A stretch of DNA of 56,336 nucleotides from Bryobacteraceae bacterium (GTDB lineage Bacteria; Acidobacteriota; Terriglobia; Bryobacterales; Bryobacteraceae). The notes beneath the pieces are model-generated. The model was not told where the DNA came from. It worked only from the letters and a program-made list of their open reading frames with translations, and did no database searches. Position numbers and translations under genes: made by a program. Numbering within the stretch: position 1 is the first letter of the stretch; each line of letters begins with the position of its first letter. Shown piece after piece: positions 1 through 8,130 of this stretch. Location: the NCBI GenBank assembly GCA_025928545.1, contig JAICJH010000044.1, positions 1 through 56,336 of the forward strand, written 5' to 3'.

Positions 1-1155
1 CCACCGCCTCCGACAACCGCGGTATTGGTGAGAATCGTTCCGGCCACCCCTCCGGCGTTGATGGTCGCAACCAGGGTAAGCGTCTGGGTTCCGGTGCCGC
101 CTGCCGGGATTGCCGTGAATGCGCCGTTCGAACTGCATGAAAGGGGAGTTAACGTGCAGGCTCCCCAGCCGGTTGTTGTGCCGGCGAAGGAAACGGCGGT
201 GAGACCGGCGGGCAGGGTGTCCGTCATGGTCACGGTGCCGGTGGTCGCAGCGGTTCCGAGGATGTTGTTCGTAGTGATTGTGTAGGTCACCGTTCCGCCC
301 GGCGCCAGGCTCGTCGCGGTGTGGGACTTCACTACCTGAAGGTCCGGAACTCCGGCCACCGTCAACGGATCGGTTGCGGTGTCGTTTGTCGTATTGGTTT
401 CGCCGCCGCCGCCGACAACCGCGGTATTGGTGAGGATCGTTCCGGCCACCCCTCCGGCGTTAATGGTCGCAACCAGGGTCAGAGTTTGGGTTCCGGTGCC
501 GCCTGCCGGGATTGCCGTAAATGCGCCGTTCGAACTGCATGACAGCGGTGTCAGGGTGCAGGCTGCCCATCCCGTTGTTGTTCCGGCGAAGGAAACGGCG
601 GTGAGACCAGCGGGCAGCGTATCCGTCATCGTCACGGTGCCGGTGGTCGCAGCGGTTCCGAGGATGTTGTTCGGCGTGATGGTGTAGGTCACCGTTCCCC
701 CCGGCGCGAGCGATGTCGCGGTGTGGGACTTCACTACCTGAAGGTCGGGAACCCCGGCCACCGTCAATGGGTCGGTAGCGGTGTCGTTTGTCGTATTGGT
801 TTCGCCGCCGCCGCCGACAACCGCGGTATTGGTTAGAATCGTTCCGGCCACCCCTCCGGCGTTGATGGTCGCAACCAGGGTCAGAGTCTGCGTTCCCGTC
901 CCCCCCGCCGGAATCGACGTGAACGCGCCATCTGAAGTACACGACAGCGGCGTCACTGTGCAGGTCCAGCCCGTCGTGGTTGGCGCGAAGGAAACTGCGG
1001 TGAGCCCGGCGGGCAGCGTGTCCGTCATCGTCACGGCGCCGCTGGTTGCGGCTACTCCGAGAATATTGTTCGGAACAATTGTGTAAGTCACCGTCCCGCC
1101 CGGCGCCAGACTGGTCGCGGTGTGTGTCTTCACCACGCGAAGGTCGGGTACACCA
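1..1155 (-). repeat. Tandem 402-bp coding repeats (DUF11 units)
   Basis: The same sequence recurs with a period of 402 bp: the marker ggtattggt lies at 21, 423 and 825. About 2.9 units are visible, each encoding ~134 residues. Copies at 1-350 and ~352-753 differ only at scattered positions. The copy nearest the N-terminus lacks one codon (TGG-GCA-GCC-TGC has become TGG-ACC-TGC). The near-identity points to recent duplication or gene conversion. Confidence 0.9.
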
Positions 1156-1733
1156 GGGGTATAGACGTAAGTTACCGTCCCGGTAAGGGATGCGTTGGTG
1201 ACCTGGGATGAGTTCGTGTTGCCACCGGAATTATTGAGCAGCGTGCCGGTGATAGTGCTCGCCGGTAAGACAATCGTCCCGGAACCGGTGAACTCAGTCA
1301 GAATCGCGGGTGTCGTATAGACATCGTCGGAGCTTCCCGATTTCGCCAGGTTGCCCGACGTCACCGACCCGCCCGCTGCGAGACTATAGGCGAAAGCTCC
1401 AGAGAGTACGTCCAGTTCGGGAACGTTCAGATTATTTCCCGCATCCCGAACGTTGACCAGCATTTCTGTCCTCACCGTACCGCTGGACGGGCCGGCAGCA
1501 TTGTTCACCACGGTAAGTTTGGTCGTCAAACTCGTGGAGAAGGTCAATTCAACACTCACAAGGGTTCCGAGTGTGGGGTCGAATTTCGGGAATGTGATGT
1601 TCCCCGTCCAATCGGTCAATTGTGTTGGAATCGGGGTGCTCGTCGTCACGGGCCCGACCGTCTGGGCGAGTATCGGGGTGGCCGAGATTATGAGGATTGC
1701 CGCCGCGGTGAGGGTTCTGATTAGTGTCTTCAT
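1..1733 (-). CDS. Exported repeat protein, choice-of-anchor/DUF11 type (3' part outside window)
   Basis: The reading frame is open from an ATG at 1733 down to base 1, so only the N-terminal ~577 residues are in the window. Residues 1-24 are a signal peptide (MKTLIRTLTAAAILIISATP then ILAQ). Residues ~25-190 form a beta-rich domain resembling the choice-of-anchor E family. From about residue 193 the protein consists of ~134-residue DUF11-type repeats, each starting near VPDLxVVK and containing TMTDTLPAGLTAVSF, a Cys pair and TNTTNDTATDPLTVAG. DUF11 repeats are typical of bacterial surface and adhesin-like proteins, so a secreted or surface role is inferred. A C-terminal anchor cannot be seen. 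The repeats are nearly identical in DNA. Confidence 0.8.
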   Translation of the reverse strand, partial: MKTLIRTLTAAAILIISATPILAQTVGPVTTSTPIPTQLTDWTGNITFPKFDPTLGTLVSVELTFSTSLTTKLTVVNNAAGPSSGTVRTEMLVNVRDAGNNLNVPELDVLSGAFAYSLAAGGSVTSGNLAKSGSSDDVYTTPAILTEFTGSGTIVLPASTITGTLLNNSGGNTNSSQVTNASLTGTVTYVYTPGVPDLRVVKTHTATSLAPGGTVTYTIVPNNILGVAATSGAVTMTDTLPAGLTAVSFAPTTTGWTCTVTPLSCTSDGAFTSIPAGGTGTQTLTLVATINAGGVAGTILTNTAVVGGGGETNTTNDTATDPLTVAGVPDLQVVKSHTATSLAPGGTVTYTITPNNILGTAATTGTVTMTDTLPAGLTAVSFAGTTTGWAACTLTPLSCSSNGAFTAIPAGGTGTQTLTLVATINAGGVAGTILTNTAVVGGGGETNTTNDTATDPLTVAGVPDLQVVKSHTATSLAPGGTVTYTITTNNILGTAATTGTVTMTDTLPAGLTAVSFAGTTTGWGACTLTPLSCSSNGAFTAIPAGGTGTQTLTLVATINAGGVAGTILTNTAVVGGG

Positions 1734-2149
1734 TCCAGTGCGCGTTTGCCGAAGCCCCGTCAGGATGGCGTAAGAAGATGCTGCGAGTGCCGTTCCTGAA
1801 CAATTGCGTTTCGGCAAGCGGTGTTGCCGCTTGCGCCGTGCTGGAACCGTTTCGTAAGCTCTTGCATCATTCGCCAGTACAAATAAGGGCCAATCCGCTG
1901 AGTCCCTGGAAGGTCCTCAGGGGCGCAGACAGGCCCATCCCGACTGCGTGTTCAGCGACGAACTTATAGCTACTTCGCACTCAAAATGCGCTTCGAGTTG
2001 CCTTGCGTGGCGGCTCGATATGCGAGTTTTGGACTGGGCGAGCAGCCGGTTTTTGGCTCTTATTAGTACGAGATTACCAGAGGTTTGGAGCGGCGGCCCT
2101 GAATGGAAAGCAAGACAGTTCCAGTACCGGTCCGATTGACAAAAACGCA
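1734..2149. other. Intergenic stretch with no recognisable gene
   Basis: Short open frames here have no recognisable family, no good ribosome binding site and no coding-like composition. The stretch should hold the promoter of the repeat protein on the minus strand, but no convincing -35/-10 pair was seen. Confidence 0.5.
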
Positions 2150-2194
2150 GAAAAATGCACGCAGGCCGTGCTAAGAACGTGTTGTCCTGCGTGC
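2150..2194 (-). terminator. Rho-independent terminator of the lipoprotein gene
   Basis: On the minus strand a perfect 9-bp inverted repeat (GCACGCAGG at 2186-2194 and CCTGCGTGC at 2157-2165) is followed by ATTTTTC. It lies 19 bases past the end of the lipoprotein gene. The loop is about 20 bases, which is long. Confidence 0.6.
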
Positions 2195-2212
2195 GGAGCG
2201 GGAATTACGATG

Positions 2213-2770
2213 CTACTTTTTCCGTTTATTTTTCCTGGCCGGGGCGGGGGCGCTCTTCTTCACTTTGGCGACTGTTGCCGAAGCTGCCGGGGCGTTGGGA
2301 GTACTGATGTCTTCCACGGCCTTCCATGTATTATCCGCCTGCTTTTTGTAAACCGTGACATATTCGCCCTTTTCCGTTTCCGGCTTTTTGGTCTTCGGAT
2401 TGGTCATGGTCATGGAATACGTGCCCTCGCTGTAGGCGATATCGCCACCTTTGGAGGTGACGACCGACGTTGGGGCGAAATTGAGGGCCACGTTGGGGTC
2501 AGATAACATTTCTTTCAGTCCGGCACGGATTGCTTCTTTGCCCTTCATGGCGGGCATATTGGGAGCCATCAAGGTAGCGTCATCCGCATAATGGGATACG
2601 GCCTTGTCGAGATCTTTGGAGGCGTACTCACCAACCCAGGCGGCTTCGGAATCCCTGATCGCTTTCTGATCGGCCGCGGAAGTATCGGCGGGAACCGCCG
2701 GGGTATCCGAGCATCCCGACAGCAGCATGAACAACCCCGCGGCGCAAACGGCTAAGTATCCGGATTTCAT
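2213..2770 (-). CDS. Lipoprotein with SnoaL/DUF4440-like (NTF2-fold) domain
   Basis: The protein is 185 residues. It starts with a lipoprotein signal ending in the lipobox LLSGC, so it should be anchored to a membrane by a lipidated Cys. Residues ~35-150 match the DUF4440/SnoaL-like pattern: an early acidic helix with W, then HYADDATLMAPNMPAMKGKEAIR, and a C-terminal beta strand ending TWKAVEDI. NTF2-fold proteins of this type bind small ligands or act as isomerases; the substrate is unknown. The C-terminus is an Ala/Pro/Lys-rich tail. The ATG at 2770 is preferred over the one at 2791 because GGAGGG lies 11 bases upstream and it gives a compact signal peptide. Confidence 0.75.
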   Translation of the reverse strand: MKSGYLAVCAAGLFMLLSGCSDTPAVPADTSAADQKAIRDSEAAWVGEYASKDLDKAVSHYADDATLMAPNMPAMKGKEAIRAGLKEMLSDPNVALNFAPTSVVTSKGGDIAYSEGTYSMTMTNPKTKKPETEKGEYVTVYKKQADNTWKAVEDISTPNAPAASATVAKVKKSAPAPARKNKRKK

Positions 2771-2888
2771 TTGAAGATAAGCCCTCCGCATGAAATGCTA
2801 CAGCAAGCGGAGGTCGCAGTCAAATGGTCAAAGGCCCGGTAGCCAATTGGCGAATCGCCTGACGAGCTGAACAGAGATAATCGGAATA

Positions 2889-5843
2889 GTGCCGAATCTT
2901 ATGGAGGAGATCGAATTCCGCGATACGGTTCGCGTGGCTCCCGCCGTGGCGGCGCTGGAACAACTGCCACCCGACGTGTTGCGCGTCGTGCAGGCGCTGC
3001 TGCATTCGCTGCCCAATCGCGACGATACGGTCCACTATCTGAAACGCCTGATCACGGAGGTTCCGGATGCCGCGCAGGCCATTGCCGGCAATCTGATTGC
3101 GCTGCGTTACGCGCTGACGATTTTTTCCTGGAGCCACTTTCTCTCGGATTCGGTGATCCGGCACCCGGAATGGCTGCTGGAGATTGCCGGCGCTCGCGAT
3201 CTGCACCGCGGTTTCCTGGCTGAAGATTACGAGTTTGCGCTGGAGCAGGCACTGGGTGGCGCTACGCCAAAGCCCGTTGATTTGGCCATGTTTCGCCGGC
3301 GGCAGTTGCTGCGAATTGTGCTGCGGGACGTGCTTCGCTATGCGGATCTTTCGGAAACCGCGGAGGACCTTTCCAATCTGGCCGACGCTATCCTCAACGT
3401 TACGTGGCGCGCCGTCCGCCGGGATCTGACGCGTGAGCGCGGAGTACCGGCGAACAGCAGCGCTATTGCGCCGGAGTTTTCCGTGATTGCGCTGGGCAAA
3501 CTTGGCGGTCGCGAGCTCAATTACAGTTCCGACATCGATTTAATGTTCGTGCATTCCGGCCATGGTGAAACTCCGGGAGATCATCCTTTGACGGCCAAGG
3601 AGTTTTTCAAACTGGGCGCCGGACGAATGACCGAGTTGCTTTCGACATATTCTCCCGAGGGCCTTTGTTATCGGGTGGATCTGCGGCTGCGGCCGGATGG
3701 AAAACTGGGCGAGATCTGCCAGTCGCTCGAAAGCGCGCGCCAGTATTATTTAACGCGCGGGCGTGACTGGGAACTCCAGATGCTGATTAAGGCCCGTGTC
3801 GCGGCGGGCGACGCACGCCCTGGCAACGAGTTGCTGGCGTTTGTGGAACCTCTCATCTACCGCACGACGACGGATTTTCGAACTGTGGAAGCGGTCTCCG
3901 AAACGCGCGCGCGTATTCACGAAAAGCAGGCGAAGGTGAAACAGGCGCGGGCGGAGAGTGCGCGCATCCGGCAGGCGCGGCCGGGCATTGCGCAGGCGCT
4001 GGACGTGAAACTCGCGAAGGGCGGCATACGCGATATCGAATTCCTGGTGCAATGCCTGCAACGTCTGCACGGCGGGCGCGAGGCGTGGGTGCGGCACGGT
4101 GGAACGCTGCTGGCGCTTTCCCGGCTGCGCGATAAGGATCTGCTTTCTCCGGCGGAGTACTCGCGGCTGGCGAATGCCTATCAATTCCTGCGGCATCTGG
4201 AGCACAGGCTACAGTTCGACGACGACCGTCAAACCCATACGCTGCCGGTGGATAAAGATGACATGGATCTGCTGGCGCGCAAGATGCCTCCGGGCTCGCC
4301 GGGCTTACCCAGCGCGGGTACACTGCAACGGGAACTGGATCATCATTTCACCAATGTGCAGGATCTGTACGAGCGGGTGATCCATTCGCACAGGCCTGAG
4401 ACTTTTACCGATTATGACGGCGGTGGTTATTCTCCGCCGCCGTACGAGATCGCCGAACCGGTTCAGACTGTATTTCCGGTGGATGCGCCGGCGCGGGCTG
4501 AATTTCCGAGCGTAAATCTGAGCCGTTTTCTGGAACAGCGCGCGCCGAATTTCTGGCGCCTGATTTCGGGCGGTGCGGTGGTGCGCAGTCAGGACAGCTT
4601 CGAGTCTTTTCTCGAAAAGGCAGTGGCGAATCCAGAGTGGCTGACGCTTCTCGATTCGAACGCGGAGGTGGCGCGCTGCGTCATCGATCTTTTCGAGCAC
4701 AGCCAGTACTTCGCCGATCAGCTGGTTCGGCATCCGGCATTGCTGGCGGAAGTGGAATGGGCTTGCAGTCCGCGGCAGGGCCGCATTGGATTCATGGTTC
4801 CGCGGGATGTAGAGTTGCGTCAGTATTTTCGCCAGCAGATGGTGCGTATCCAGGCGGACAGCGTTTATCATGCGGTGCCTGTGTTTCGAACGCTGCAGCG
4901 AACGTCGGATCTGGCCGACTGGATTGTGGCCGCCGCTTACGACATCGCGCTGGCAGAGGCGATGGCGGCGAATCCGCCGGCGGATCCTCTTTACAGGCCT
5001 GTGAATCAGATGATGGTGATCGCGCTGGGGCGATTGGGTATGCGTGAGTTCGATCTGGCATCGGATGCCGATCTGAATTTCGTCATACCGGATGCGGATG
5101 CGGGCGAAACACTGTTCTGGACATCGGTGGCCGAACGCCTGATCAGCGTGATCGGCGCTTACACCGGCGATGGCGTCGTCTTCACGATCGATACGCGTCT
5201 GCGGCCGAATGGCAGGGAAGGCGCGCTGGTGCAAACGGTGGGGACGTATCGCAAGTATTTTGCGCAGAGCGCGCAGGCGTGGGAGGGCATTTCTTACATG
5301 AAGGCCCGGGCCATTGCGGGCGACCGGGACAACGGCACGATTTTTCTCGGAGAGTTGCAGAAGATCGACTGGGAGCGGTACGGGCAGGGGAGACGGTCGC
5401 GGGAAGAGTTGGCGCATATGCGCAAACGCCTGGAACGCGAACAGGGTGTTCGCAATCCGCTGAAGGCGGGCAACGGAGGGTATTACGACATCGATTTTGT
5501 TTTGATGTATCTGCGACTGCGCGATGCGGGCAGCTTTTACAAGGCTCTCAACACACCGAAGCGGATCGACGTGATCGTGACGGCGGGGCATCTCAGTGCG
5601 GCCGATGCGGCTTTTCTCAACAGTGCGGCGATGATGTTTCGAGCGATCGATCATGGGCTACGTGTGGCCACGGGGCACGCGGAGGGAACGCTGCCGACCA
5701 ATCCGGCCCAAATCGCGGTGTTGACGGAACTGGTGCATCGCTGGGTTCCGTCGGCTTTGCAACATGGAACACTGGAGTCGGTGATGAAGCGCATTCGCCG
5801 CGAAACACGGGCATTCTTCGAGCGGGTGTTCTCCGGCGAATGA
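2889..5843 (+). CDS. glnE: Bifunctional glutamine synthetase adenylyltransferase/adenylyl-removing enzyme
   Basis: This enzyme adds AMP to glutamine synthetase and removes it, tuning nitrogen assimilation in response to PII signals. At 984 residues it has the usual full length with two nucleotidyltransferase halves. The first signature is ALGKLGGRELNYSSDIDLMF near residue 202, in the adenylyl-removing half. The second is IALGRLGMREFDLASDADLN near residue 708, in the adenylylating half. Between and after them lie the regulatory helical domains. The start is ambiguous: GTG at 2889, or ATG at 2901 twelve bases later; neither has a strong ribosome binding site. The stop overlaps the queA start region, so the two genes are probably translationally coupled. 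No glnA or glnB is in the window. Confidence 0.95.
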   Translation: MPNLMEEIEFRDTVRVAPAVAALEQLPPDVLRVVQALLHSLPNRDDTVHYLKRLITEVPDAAQAIAGNLIALRYALTIFSWSHFLSDSVIRHPEWLLEIAGARDLHRGFLAEDYEFALEQALGGATPKPVDLAMFRRRQLLRIVLRDVLRYADLSETAEDLSNLADAILNVTWRAVRRDLTRERGVPANSSAIAPEFSVIALGKLGGRELNYSSDIDLMFVHSGHGETPGDHPLTAKEFFKLGAGRMTELLSTYSPEGLCYRVDLRLRPDGKLGEICQSLESARQYYLTRGRDWELQMLIKARVAAGDARPGNELLAFVEPLIYRTTTDFRTVEAVSETRARIHEKQAKVKQARAESARIRQARPGIAQALDVKLAKGGIRDIEFLVQCLQRLHGGREAWVRHGGTLLALSRLRDKDLLSPAEYSRLANAYQFLRHLEHRLQFDDDRQTHTLPVDKDDMDLLARKMPPGSPGLPSAGTLQRELDHHFTNVQDLYERVIHSHRPETFTDYDGGGYSPPPYEIAEPVQTVFPVDAPARAEFPSVNLSRFLEQRAPNFWRLISGGAVVRSQDSFESFLEKAVANPEWLTLLDSNAEVARCVIDLFEHSQYFADQLVRHPALLAEVEWACSPRQGRIGFMVPRDVELRQYFRQQMVRIQADSVYHAVPVFRTLQRTSDLADWIVAAAYDIALAEAMAANPPADPLYRPVNQMMVIALGRLGMREFDLASDADLNFVIPDADAGETLFWTSVAERLISVIGAYTGDGVVFTIDTRLRPNGREGALVQTVGTYRKYFAQSAQAWEGISYMKARAIAGDRDNGTIFLGELQKIDWERYGQGRRSREELAHMRKRLEREQGVRNPLKAGNGGYYDIDFVLMYLRLRDAGSFYKALNTPKRIDVIVTAGHLSAADAAFLNSAAMMFRAIDHGLRVATGHAEGTLPTNPAQIAVLTELVHRWVPSALQHGTLESVMKRIRRETRAFFERVFSGE

Positions 5844-6856
5844 TGCGACTTTCCGATTTCGATTACGATCTGCCCGAAGAGTTAATCGCGCAGGAACCGC
5901 CGCCGGAACGCGATGGCGCGCGCATGCTGGTGGTGCATCGCGCGACCGGGCGCTGGGAAGACCGGATGTTCCGTGATCTGCCGGAATACCTGGCGGCAGG
6001 CGATTGTCTCGTGCTCAACGATTCGCGTGTGCTGCCATCGCGGCTGTTCGGAACGCGCGAGGGCGGGGATGCCGAGGTGATGCTGCTGGAGCCGTTATCG
6101 GCGGACGCGCGCGAGTGGCGAGCGCTGGTTCGGCCAGGGCGCAAGTTGCGGATTGGCGCGACGGTTCGCTTCGATGACCGGTTTTCCGCGGAGGTTCTGG
6201 CCGTGGGAGAGCGTGGGGAACGAACGGTTCGGTTGATTGGCGACGACGATGTCTACGCAGCCATCGAACGTTTGGGACACATGCCTCTGCCTCCTTACAT
6301 CAAACGTCAGGATCGGATAGAAGATCGCGAGCGTTACCAGACTGTGTTCGCAAGAGAGCGCGGGTCGGTGGCTGCTCCGACCGCAGGTCTCCATTTTACG
6401 GATAAGATGCTGGAGCGCTGCGAGAGCGCGGGAGCTGTGGTGGCGCGGGTGACGCTGCATGTGGGGCTGGGAACTTTTCAGCCGATGGACCGCGAGGATT
6501 TCGAAAATCACCAACTGCATTATGAACGTTATTCCATTGGGGCCGAGGCATGGCGCGCGATTGAAGGCGCGAAGCGAGTTGTGGCCGTGGGCACCACCAG
6601 CGTGCGAACTATTGAAGCCGCGATGGCGACCGGCGCGCGCGCGGGCGTGACAAATCTCTTCATTCATCCAAGCGAGGGCGGCGGGGAGTTCCGGCGGGTA
6701 GGCGCGATGCTGACCAATTTTCACCTGCCGCGCACGAGTTTGCTATTGCTGGTGAGCGCTCTTGCCGGGGCGGATCTGGCTATGGCCGCTTACCGGCATG
6801 CGGTGGCGGAACGATACCGGTTCTTCTCCTATGGAGATTGCATGCTGATTGTGTAG
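5843..6856 (+). CDS. queA: S-adenosylmethionine:tRNA ribosyltransferase-isomerase
   Basis: QueA moves the ribosyl group of SAM onto 7-aminomethyl-7-deazaguanine in tRNA to make epoxyqueuosine, the penultimate step of queuosine synthesis. The 337-residue product begins MRLSDFDYDLPEELIAQEP, the canonical QueA N-terminus. It carries LVLNDSRVLPSRLFG, the AAPTAGLHFT motif in the middle, and GTTSVRTIEAA and NFHLPRTSLLLLVSAL near the C-terminus. The start is placed at the second ATG of an ATGATG pair (5840/5843) that overlaps the glnE stop codon, because family members begin MRxxDF. Other queuosine genes are not nearby. Confidence 0.95.
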   Translation: MRLSDFDYDLPEELIAQEPPPERDGARMLVVHRATGRWEDRMFRDLPEYLAAGDCLVLNDSRVLPSRLFGTREGGDAEVMLLEPLSADAREWRALVRPGRKLRIGATVRFDDRFSAEVLAVGERGERTVRLIGDDDVYAAIERLGHMPLPPYIKRQDRIEDRERYQTVFARERGSVAAPTAGLHFTDKMLERCESAGAVVARVTLHVGLGTFQPMDREDFENHQLHYERYSIGAEAWRAIEGAKRVVAVGTTSVRTIEAAMATGARAGVTNLFIHPSEGGGEFRRVGAMLTNFHLPRTSLLLLVSALAGADLAMAAYRHAVAERYRFFSYGDCMLIV

Positions 6857-6867
6857 CTGTAAGTGCG

Positions 6868-8076
6868 TCAGGAGACCTGTTCGATCGGATAGCCGGATTT
6901 CTGCAATGCCCCGATGATCTGGTCCGCGTGTTCGCGTCCGCGGGTTTCGAGCGTCAGTTCAATTGCCGATTCACCAAGCGGCACACCGTAGTGAGAGCGG
7001 TCATGCACGATATTCATCACGTTGGCGCGGAGTTCTGCGATCAGGCCCAGAACTTTGTATAGCGCCGCGGGTTCATCCGGCGTATACAGGCGCAACCGGA
7101 CGAGCCGGCCGTCTTTCACGAGACCGCGCTCGATGATTCGTGAAAGAAAATTGACATCGATGTTGCCTCCGGAGATGACAACCGCCGTTCGTTTGCCCTG
7201 AAGCGACGTCTTGCGATTCAGCAGCGCGGCAACAGGGGCAGCACCAGCGCCCTCCGCCACGGTCTTTTCGCGCTCCAGCAGAAGCAGGATGGCATTGGCA
7301 ATTTCCTCTTCATCCACCGTGACGATTTCATCGACATACTTCTCGACCAGCGGCAGTGTGCGATCGCCCGCACGGCGGACGGCGATGCCATCCCCGATGG
7401 TGGCCGCGGCAGGGAGCGTAACCGGGGCGTGTGCACTGAGCGCGGCTTTCATGGAGGCGATCCGCGCGGTCTCGACGCCCACAACTGCGATGTTCGGATT
7501 CGTTTCTTTGACGGCGCAGGCAACGCCACCGATCAGACCGCCGCCACCGATGGGGACGATAATGGCTTCGAGATCCGGTTGCTGTTCGAGCAGTTCGAGG
7601 CCGATTGTCCCCTGGCCGGCGATGATCGCGTCGTCATCAAAAGGATGGACGAACGTGAGATTTTCCGCTTGCCGCCGGCGCTCGGCTTCTTCGCAGGCTT
7701 CGTCGAAATTGCTGCCGTAGAGAATTACCTCAGCGCCATAGCTTTTCGTCGATGAGATCTTGATCAGGGGCGTACCGATGGGCATGCAGATCTTTGAGCG
7801 GATGCCGAGGCTTGTCGCGTGATAAGCAACGCCCTGCGCGTGATTTCCGGCCGAGGCGGTAATGACGCCGCGGGCGCGTTCGTCGGCCGTCAGCGACATC
7901 AGTTTATTGACGGCGCCGCGCTCTTTAAATGAGCCGGTCATTTGCAGATTTTCCAGCTTGAAAAAAATCTTATTGCCGGTGAGGCGGCTAAAGGTTTCCG
8001 AATAGGCGCAGGGCGAGAGAAATATGGAATCGCCGATGGTTTTGCGCGCTGCGCGGATGTCGGCGAGGGAAATCAT
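6868..8076 (-). CDS. ilvA: Threonine ammonia-lyase (PLP-dependent, with ACT domain)
   Basis: This enzyme deaminates threonine to 2-oxobutyrate, the first committed step to isoleucine, or serves threonine breakdown. The 402-residue protein has PLP lysine K51 in TGSFKERGA, the substrate loop SAGNHAQGVA (residues ~74-83) and the phosphate-binding GGGG at 177-180. After residue ~325 comes a single ACT-like regulatory domain (VRLRLYTPDEPAALYKVLG). This short one-ACT architecture occurs in both biosynthetic and catabolic enzymes, so allosteric inhibition by isoleucine is only a possibility. It is convergent with queA, 11 bases apart, and lies 54 bases downstream of the S46 peptidase gene, with which it may be co-transcribed. 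Confidence 0.9.
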   Translation of the reverse strand: MISLADIRAARKTIGDSIFLSPCAYSETFSRLTGNKIFFKLENLQMTGSFKERGAVNKLMSLTADERARGVITASAGNHAQGVAYHATSLGIRSKICMPIGTPLIKISSTKSYGAEVILYGSNFDEACEEAERRRQAENLTFVHPFDDDAIIAGQGTIGLELLEQQPDLEAIIVPIGGGGLIGGVACAVKETNPNIAVVGVETARIASMKAALSAHAPVTLPAAATIGDGIAVRRAGDRTLPLVEKYVDEIVTVDEEEIANAILLLLEREKTVAEGAGAAPVAALLNRKTSLQGKRTAVVISGGNIDVNFLSRIIERGLVKDGRLVRLRLYTPDEPAALYKVLGLIAELRANVMNIVHDRSHYGVPLGESAIELTLETRGREHADQIIGALQKSGYPIEQVS

Positions 8077-8130
8077 CGTGAAATCGTCACGTTAGCACGA
8101 ACCCAGCTGGCGGACGGTAAGAGCGGCGGG

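Noticed and set aside
1..1155. CRISPR array
   Set aside because: The repeats are 402 bp, contiguous and coding, with no spacer structure.
4305..5654. 449-aa open frame on the minus strand
   Set aside because: It lies wholly inside glnE in the antisense direction and has Arg/His-rich composition typical of a shadow frame in GC-rich DNA.
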